From: a virus
IMG/VR virus record: IMGVR_UViG_3300023118_000009
Coordinates: 1-48,804 of that record
Direction: 5' to 3' (one strand)
DNA length: 48,804 bases
The position numbers and the translations under genes were made by a program. Of this stretch, positions 44,355 through 48,804 are shown in pieces (within the stretch, counting starts at the first letter, position 1; each line of letters begins with the position of its first letter). The notes beneath the pieces are model-generated. The model was not told the origin of the DNA. It did no database searches and was given only the letters and a program-made list of their open reading frames with translations.

Positions 44355-46208
44355 TCAATCCTCTTTGACTTCTTCGAATATTTCCGGACCAAGGAGAATT
44401 TTCCCTTGGTACGCCTCAACCTTAGCAAGGTCGATAGGCGAATAGGAAATGGTAATATGCGGCTGGTAGTCCGGGTGGCTCTCACTCGCCCCAAGCTCGA
44501 TGAACTCCTCGTGCCGCCATTTCAACTGGCGCGAAGCGAAAAGAAGCGCCTTCGCCCCGTCGTCAAACTCCTCGACGAGACGCGGCCCGCCTGCAGGAAG
44601 CGGCAGGTTTGTGTCCCAGCTATCGCCAGCAATGAACCAGTCGATCGGCGCCCGGCTGTAGAGGATCGTTACATGGAGATCGGGCACGATGTCCCGGAAG
44701 CCCTGCCCCTCTGCCCAGCGCACAATGTCCGCCTTGTTGAGCACGTCGCGGCGAATGTAGAGCGTGCGCGGTTCTGCGTCGCCGATCTGCTTCGGTGGCT
44801 GCGGTCCGGCCTTCGCCGTCTTCTCGGCGAGTTCAGCGCCCGCGATCGGAGTGCGGAGCGCAGCCTCCTTTGCGGCGAGTTCGAGCGCATACTCGGGCGC
44901 GGCCTCCGCCTCCTCAATCTGCGACGTGAACTCCGGGAACACGGCGAGTTCGACAAGGGAGTTGGCGGCAACGTTCTTGAGCGCCTCATCCGGGAATAGG
45001 CCAGTGGTCTTAAGCGTGTTCGTCGTCTCGGCGACAATCTTGCCCGTCTCGGCGCGCTCCTTGTCGGATACCTGCCAGAGCGACGACCAGCGGTGATGCA
45101 CCTCGGGCGGACGCTCTCCGAGCGACGAGCGGACGATGCACTCGTCTAGGATGGTCAGCGCAGAGGATAGCTCCCGCTGCTCCGCCCGGATGCGATCGAA
45201 ATAGTTGCGGAGGTCCGCGTCGCCCGAGGAGTTCATGCCGCCCGGCGACTGCGACAGGAACCGCGTCGCGGGAATATCGCACGCGGCAGCGGCGACGCTC
45301 ATGTACTGCTGAAGCAGTTCAGGGAACTGGGCGAAGGACAGGGTTTTCTGCGACCAATCCTCTCCGCCCTTGCCGTCTTCGCCCGCGCTCTCCAGCAGGA
45401 CTGCGTTGATCATGCTCTTGAGGGTATTGGCGAGGGTAAAGCGCTGCGTGAGCAAGGCCGTCCCTGCGGGCGTCGCGAGCGACACGGACAGGTTCGGCAC
45501 GCGGATAATATCGACCTTCGCCTCGGGCATCATCGCGAGAACATGCGCCTGCGATGCCGATGCGCCCATAACGGCGTCATAGACCACTTGTAGGATGCTA
45601 TCGCCCCACCCATCATTCGTCATCTGGATCGGGTCGACACGCGGTGCGCCAATGAGGCGGACGATGCGGGAGGGGTGAATGCGGACATTGCCGCCCTCGG
45701 AGGCGAGCCCGTACCACTCTGGCTGGCCGAAGCGCGGATTGGCGATGTCACGGATCAGCGGCCCGACGGTGAGATCGTCCTTCGACAGGACGTGGACGAA
45801 GGCGAGCCCGTCCTTCTCGACACGCTCCGGGTCGAGTTCCAGAGCGATGTTGCCGGGCTTCTTGAGCCCGATATAGAGCGCCGATCCGCCGTACAGGCGG
45901 GAGCGCTGCAGGCCGGCGAACGTCTTCCCGGTCATCCCGAGCCGGCGCTCCGTCTCCTCGATAAGCTCAATATCGGTCGCGTCGATGCCCTGCCAGTTCC
46001 GCCACTCGCGCGTCATGTCGAACGGGATAATGTCCACGGCTTTGCGGGACACCCAGTCCCCTCGGTGCATCGACGACAGGGTCAGAGGATCGACGAGCCG
46101 GAGCGTGAACGAATTGTTCGCGGATTTGTCCTTGCCCGTCCCGAGGCCAGAGACGAGGTTGATGAGGGTATCGCTTAGGGTGATGCCCTTGCCCGCTTCG
46201 TCCGTCAT
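44355..46208 (-). CDS. portal protein (DUF1073) with C-terminal 2H phosphoesterase-like (Acb1-like) domain
   Basis: 617 residues. The portal part, about 1-430, shows SMHRGDWVSRKAVDIIPFDM, TREWRNWQ, QRSRLYGGSALYIGLKKPG, NDGWGDSILQVVYDAVMGAS and RFLSQSPGGMNSSGDADLRN, all DUF1073 landmarks. After a charged linker, the last ~130 residues contain two histidine motifs, DLHVTILYSR (His about 512) and QPHITISYS (His about 584), as in 2H phosphoesterases such as Acb1. Homologous portal fusions are known in this family. Whether it hydrolyses cyclic nucleotides here is unknown. ATGA overlap with terL. Confidence 0.87.
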   Translation of the reverse strand: MTDEAGKGITLSDTLINLVSGLGTGKDKSANNSFTLRLVDPLTLSSMHRGDWVSRKAVDIIPFDMTREWRNWQGIDATDIELIEETERRLGMTGKTFAGLQRSRLYGGSALYIGLKKPGNIALELDPERVEKDGLAFVHVLSKDDLTVGPLIRDIANPRFGQPEWYGLASEGGNVRIHPSRIVRLIGAPRVDPIQMTNDGWGDSILQVVYDAVMGASASQAHVLAMMPEAKVDIIRVPNLSVSLATPAGTALLTQRFTLANTLKSMINAVLLESAGEDGKGGEDWSQKTLSFAQFPELLQQYMSVAAAACDIPATRFLSQSPGGMNSSGDADLRNYFDRIRAEQRELSSALTILDECIVRSSLGERPPEVHHRWSSLWQVSDKERAETGKIVAETTNTLKTTGLFPDEALKNVAANSLVELAVFPEFTSQIEEAEAAPEYALELAAKEAALRTPIAGAELAEKTAKAGPQPPKQIGDAEPRTLYIRRDVLNKADIVRWAEGQGFRDIVPDLHVTILYSRAPIDWFIAGDSWDTNLPLPAGGPRLVEEFDDGAKALLFASRQLKWRHEEFIELGASESHPDYQPHITISYSPIDLAKVEAYQGKILLGPEIFEEVKED

Positions 46209-47557
46209 GCGCCGACCACTCCCATCATTCCGTAGGTGGAGCGCCGCGCGCTCTCGACCGCATACCGCAGGGCGTCGATGACATGGTTCTTCTTGTCTTC
46301 GAGCACGGGCAGAACCTCGTTTGTAAGCGGATCGGTCTTGAATGCATAGAGGGTCAATTCTTCGATTGTGTGCTTACAGCGCGGATGCACCACGATGTCA
46401 TAGGACTTGATGAACTCAATGCCGTCCTTAACGGAGTTCGGACCCTTCAGAGCACCGACCATGCGCGGGAAGCCGTGCCGTTGCATGTAGGAAATCGTTT
46501 CAGGGCGCGCGCTATCTGCCCGGATCGGCCACTCTAGGGCGCCCGGAATGCCCGGATAGAGCAGCTTCCCGAGCCCCTGCACCTTCTCGGCGGCAACGGG
46601 GTTGAGGCGCCTTAGCTCGGCATCCTCGGCGCCGGCAAACAGGAAGGGGAGATAATCCGTCTCGCACCCGACCTTGTAGACCTCGTGGTCGATGTAGAAG
46701 GTTCGCCCGACGATGAAGCCCCGCACGAGGACAGACGGGTCGATCGAAAAGCCCCAATCCGCGCCATAGTAGAACCGGGCAATATCAAAATCGTCAGTCT
46801 CAAACTCGTCGACGGTCCAATTGCGGAAGACGCGCGCCTCGGAGTTCGTCTGATACCCGCCGCCCCAAATGTGCTGGTATTTCTCCGGGTCGCGGCGGAG
46901 GTCATAATCCTTCTCAGCGACGAGGGACGTTTCCTTGAACCAAGGATTGTCTGACCAGTTCGCCTCGACGACGATGCTATCCGGCATGGCGTTCGGCCCC
47001 CGAAGGAGCACGTCGATTGGATCGGTCTTAAAACGCGGGTTCCACGACGCCCAAATCTGCGCATCCGTGACCTCGCCCGTGTGGATATTGATATTCCGCT
47101 TGCGCATCGTCGGGCGCAGAAGGTCGAGAGAGCGCTGGGAGACGGTCTGCGCCTCCTCTATCCATGCAACGTCATAGCCTTCGAGGGACTTAATGCTCTC
47201 GGCAGTATGGTTTTGCATGCCCTGAAAGATAATCAGCCCGCCTCCTGGCGTCTTAATCTCGGACTTCTGGACGTCGAACATGAGACCGACGCCGAATTTC
47301 TGGATTTTATCTTCAATTAGACGCTTGACAGATTGTTCTAGGGACTTCTGCACTTCGCGGATGCAAACGGCCCGCAGGCCAGTGCCCCAAATACTCGGCG
47401 CGCGGATCGCGAGGTCGATCAGGTCTTCGCCGAAGAAATGCGACTTGCCCGATCCTCGCCCGCCATGAACGCCCTTGTATCGGGCGTTGCCGAGAAGCGG
47501 CTCGAACACCTCGGCGGTGTCGATCGACAGCGTTCCGTTAATCAGGCTTACGGACAA
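46205..47557 (-). CDS. terL: terminase large subunit
   Basis: 450 residues. ATPase: Walker A GGRGSGKSHFFGE, Walker B VAWIEEAQTV, motif III-like ASWNPR. Nuclease: YYGADWGFSIDPSVLVRG (first Asp), IRADSARPET (second), and KKNHVIDALRYAVES (third) as in PBSX/terminase_3 enzymes. It packages DNA into the prohead through the portal. It starts with TTG at 47557, overlapping the small subunit by 20 bases. Confidence 0.95.
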   Translation of the reverse strand: MSVSLINGTLSIDTAEVFEPLLGNARYKGVHGGRGSGKSHFFGEDLIDLAIRAPSIWGTGLRAVCIREVQKSLEQSVKRLIEDKIQKFGVGLMFDVQKSEIKTPGGGLIIFQGMQNHTAESIKSLEGYDVAWIEEAQTVSQRSLDLLRPTMRKRNINIHTGEVTDAQIWASWNPRFKTDPIDVLLRGPNAMPDSIVVEANWSDNPWFKETSLVAEKDYDLRRDPEKYQHIWGGGYQTNSEARVFRNWTVDEFETDDFDIARFYYGADWGFSIDPSVLVRGFIVGRTFYIDHEVYKVGCETDYLPFLFAGAEDAELRRLNPVAAEKVQGLGKLLYPGIPGALEWPIRADSARPETISYMQRHGFPRMVGALKGPNSVKDGIEFIKSYDIVVHPRCKHTIEELTLYAFKTDPLTNEVLPVLEDKKNHVIDALRYAVESARRSTYGMMGVVGA

Positions 47558-48110
47558 TGCGGCGCTCCACGTTCTGCACGAGCAACGGCCCGCCGCCTGC
47601 GCCGGATAGTTCCACCATTTCCTTCGTCACGCCGAGATGCTTGGCCAGCGTGTCGAGAGCGCCCTTTTTGTCATGGTGCTTGAACTTCGAGCGCGTGGTC
47701 TTGACGATCTCATCGCCTTCCTTCCGCGTCGTCGTCTCGAAGGTGATCTCGGAAATCGCGGCGGTCTGGTCTTCTGTGATGTCGTCCCAGTGCCTCTGCA
47801 CCGGGGCGCCGTCCGGCCCAGCGATGGCGAAATCCCGGCTATTGCTGAACGCCAAACGCGCCAGTTCCCGGATGACGTTTTCCTTGGTAACGGCATATCG
47901 ATCAGATGTGGCAGCCTTTGCCACCTGTAAATTGTAACTGATATTTGGTTTACTCAACAGAGAACTGGCCTGAGAGGCTGCGGCCTTCTCGGCATAGCCT
48001 GCACGGATAGCGGCCTGCCGACCGTTGAAGTCCAACAGGTACTCACGGACGAACGCCTGTTGCTTCTCAGTCAGCGGCTCCAGCTGCTCCGGTGTCGGTG
48101 CGTCGGTCAT
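47538..48110 (-). CDS. terS: terminase small subunit
   Basis: 190 residues. LTEKQQAFVREYLLDFNGRQ with AAIRAGYAEKAAASQASSLL is the helix-turn-helix DNA-binding domain of the terminase_2 family; the C-terminus (HHDKKGALDTLAKHLGVTKE) is the oligomerisation and large-subunit contact region. It recognises the packaging site. The ATG overlaps the upstream small gene's stop as ATGA. Confidence 0.92.
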   Translation of the reverse strand: MTDAPTPEQLEPLTEKQQAFVREYLLDFNGRQAAIRAGYAEKAAASQASSLLSKPNISYNLQVAKAATSDRYAVTKENVIRELARLAFSNSRDFAIAGPDGAPVQRHWDDITEDQTAAISEITFETTTRKEGDEIVKTTRSKFKHHDKKGALDTLAKHLGVTKEMVELSGAGGGPLLVQNVERRIVRKPD

Positions 48111-48283
48111 GATTTCCGCTTCAATATCGCCCGGATGCGGGCCGCTTCGTTCGAGACGCCTTTGCGCCCTTCTTTGATGCTCACGTCGAGTTGCTGCTTC
48201 GCCTTTGCTACGTTCCCGACCGCAAACGACATCGCTGCACCCTTAAGCGCCCGGCGTGCCGCTCCGCAGGACGAACAACTCAT
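48107..48283 (-). CDS. small hypothetical protein, 58 aa
   Basis: MSCSSCGAARRALKGAAMSF, then NVAKAKQQLDVSIKEGRKGV and a helical end. The N-terminal CxxC could bind a metal. The frame is linked by ATGA overlaps to the lipoprotein gene upstream and terS downstream, which supports it despite its size. No family recognised. Confidence 0.6.
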   Translation of the reverse strand: MSCSSCGAARRALKGAAMSFAVGNVAKAKQQLDVSIKEGRKGVSNEAARIRAILKRKS

Positions 48284-48423
48284 TTGCGGCTCTGCTCCAT
48301 CTGCCGCAGGGCTTCGGTATACCCCGCCCAGTTGTCATGACCAAAGCGCTCCGTTGAAACGCACCCGCTTAGGAATGCGCCGCACGCCGACAGAAAGACG
48401 ATGAATAGAGCCAGACGTATCAT
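48280..48423 (-). CDS. small lipoprotein, 47 aa
   Basis: Signal MIRLALFIVFLSACGAFLSG followed by Cys21 (lipobox LSGC), then a short soluble stretch (STERFGHDNWAGYTEALRQM). It is the size of small o-spanin-like or unknown phage lipoproteins; a full spanin pair already exists at 22817-23408, so another membrane role is more likely. ATGA overlap with the next gene. Confidence 0.65.
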   Translation of the reverse strand: MIRLALFIVFLSACGAFLSGCVSTERFGHDNWAGYTEALRQMEQSRK

Positions 48424-48442
48424 GCGCAGAATATGCCCCCTC

Positions 48443-48804
48443 TCAGCGCAGCGGGCAAGGCCACTCGAACCGACCCGGCTCGAACTTCCCGTTACGGACG
48501 ATTTGCATGCACTCGCCGATCGGCCACCCTGCCTTCCACCGCATTAAGTATTCGCGCTCTACTGTCCGCAAGACATACCCGTCCCACTTCTTGCCAGCGG
48601 GCACGCCGACGATAACGAGGGACTGCCCTCCCGCTCGACGAAACATCTCGTGCCACCCAATCTGCACGCCACGGATTTCCTTGCTGCGCAATAAACCATT
48701 TTCGAGCCACCCGAGCTTCGCCTCGACAGGGATCAAAAAACCGTCATTCATATACTGCAGGTCGGGCACGCCCATACCTCCTCCCGACCTCGGTTCAAAC
48801 GCCT
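48443..48804 (-). CDS. PD-(D/E)XK (VRR-NUC-like) nuclease, N-terminus cut by window edge
   Basis: The frame is open to the right edge; the visible part begins AFEPRSGGG and continues MGVPDLQYMN, IPVEAKLGWLENG, then EIRGVQIGWHEMFRRAG. D, E-x-K and Q of the PD-(D/E)XK fold are in order and spacing typical of VRR-NUC or Holliday-junction-resolvase-like nucleases. An internal ATG at 48775 would remove conserved residues before GVPD, so the true start probably lies outside. A role in recombination or DNA repair is inferred. Confidence 0.78.
   Translation of the reverse strand, partial: AFEPRSGGGMGVPDLQYMNDGFLIPVEAKLGWLENGLLRSKEIRGVQIGWHEMFRRAGGQSLVIVGVPAGKKWDGYVLRTVEREYLMRWKAGWPIGECMQIVRNGKFEPGRFEWPCPLR

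Noticed and set aside
48280-48423. Second spanin (o-spanin) assignment for the small lipoprotein
   Set aside because: A complete Rz/Rz1 pair exists at 22817-23408 and no i-spanin partner lies near this gene.
1-48804. Prophage hallmarks: integrase, excisionase, CI-like repressor, attachment repeats
   Set aside because: None recognised among the genes read; a lysogeny module may still lie outside the window, so lytic lifestyle is not claimed.
1-48804. tRNA genes, rRNA and CRISPR arrays
   Set aside because: No cloverleaf with CCA-type end and no regularly spaced direct repeats were seen by eye; a tRNAscan run would settle it.

Overview
The window is one continuous piece of a tailed-phage genome (or an intact prophage-like element). 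It is GC-rich and densely packed: most neighbouring genes overlap by 4 bases (ATGA, GTGA or TTGA). The structural genes are those of a contractile-tailed phage (myovirus morphology): a DUF3383-type sheath, a DUF3277-type tube, a Gp138-type spike and a baseplate J protein. Base composition, frequent GTG/TTG starts and the overall style fit a phage of an alphaproteobacterium, but the host is an inference. No integrase, repressor, tRNA or CRISPR array is visible. Both window ends cut through genes: the DnaE-type polymerase continues off the left edge and a PD-(D/E)XK nuclease starts beyond the right edge.

Layout. (1) 1-9157, minus strand: a replication and nucleotide-metabolism operon. From its promoter it runs through a probable ssDNA-binding protein, a conserved phage protein, a flavoprotein, a divergent ThyX homologue, a HAD phosphatase, a DUF1599-like protein, two ASCH/PUA-fold proteins, a DnaQ-like exonuclease, a DUF2493 SLOG protein and a C-family DNA polymerase. 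(2) 9158-9398: divergent promoter region. (3) 9399-21795, plus strand: about 28 mostly small accessory or early genes, including a SprT-like protease, an SNF2 helicase, an Nmad5-like protein, a nucleotidyltransferase, a MazG-like protein and two proteins built of NUMOD1-like repeats. Conserved promoter plus ribosome-binding-site cassettes punctuate this block, and an AT-rich nested inverted repeat lies at 14154-14269. (4) 21751-48804, minus strand: the late region, in transcription order nuclease, small lipoprotein, terminase small and large subunits, portal, minor head protein, protease/scaffold, decoration protein, capsid, head-tail connectors, sheath, tube, tail chaperones, tape measure, baseplate, fibres, endolysin, spanins and membrane proteins. 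It ends at an intrinsic terminator at 21652-21676.

Three things stand out. First, a promoter element (A-rich tract, GCTTTTCTTTT, then a 17-18 bp spacer to a -10-like hexamer) recurs at least seven times in both orientations, including once in front of a lone plus-strand gene inside the tail operon. Second, the ThyX homologue lacks the histidine of the family's RHR motif, is fused by overlap to a flavoprotein gene, and shares its genome with other families linked to nucleotide modification. This suggests a base-modification pathway rather than simple thymidylate synthesis. Third, the portal protein carries a C-terminal 2H-phosphoesterase-like domain resembling the Acb1 anti-CBASS fold. All functional calls are from sequence motifs read by eye; no database search was run.
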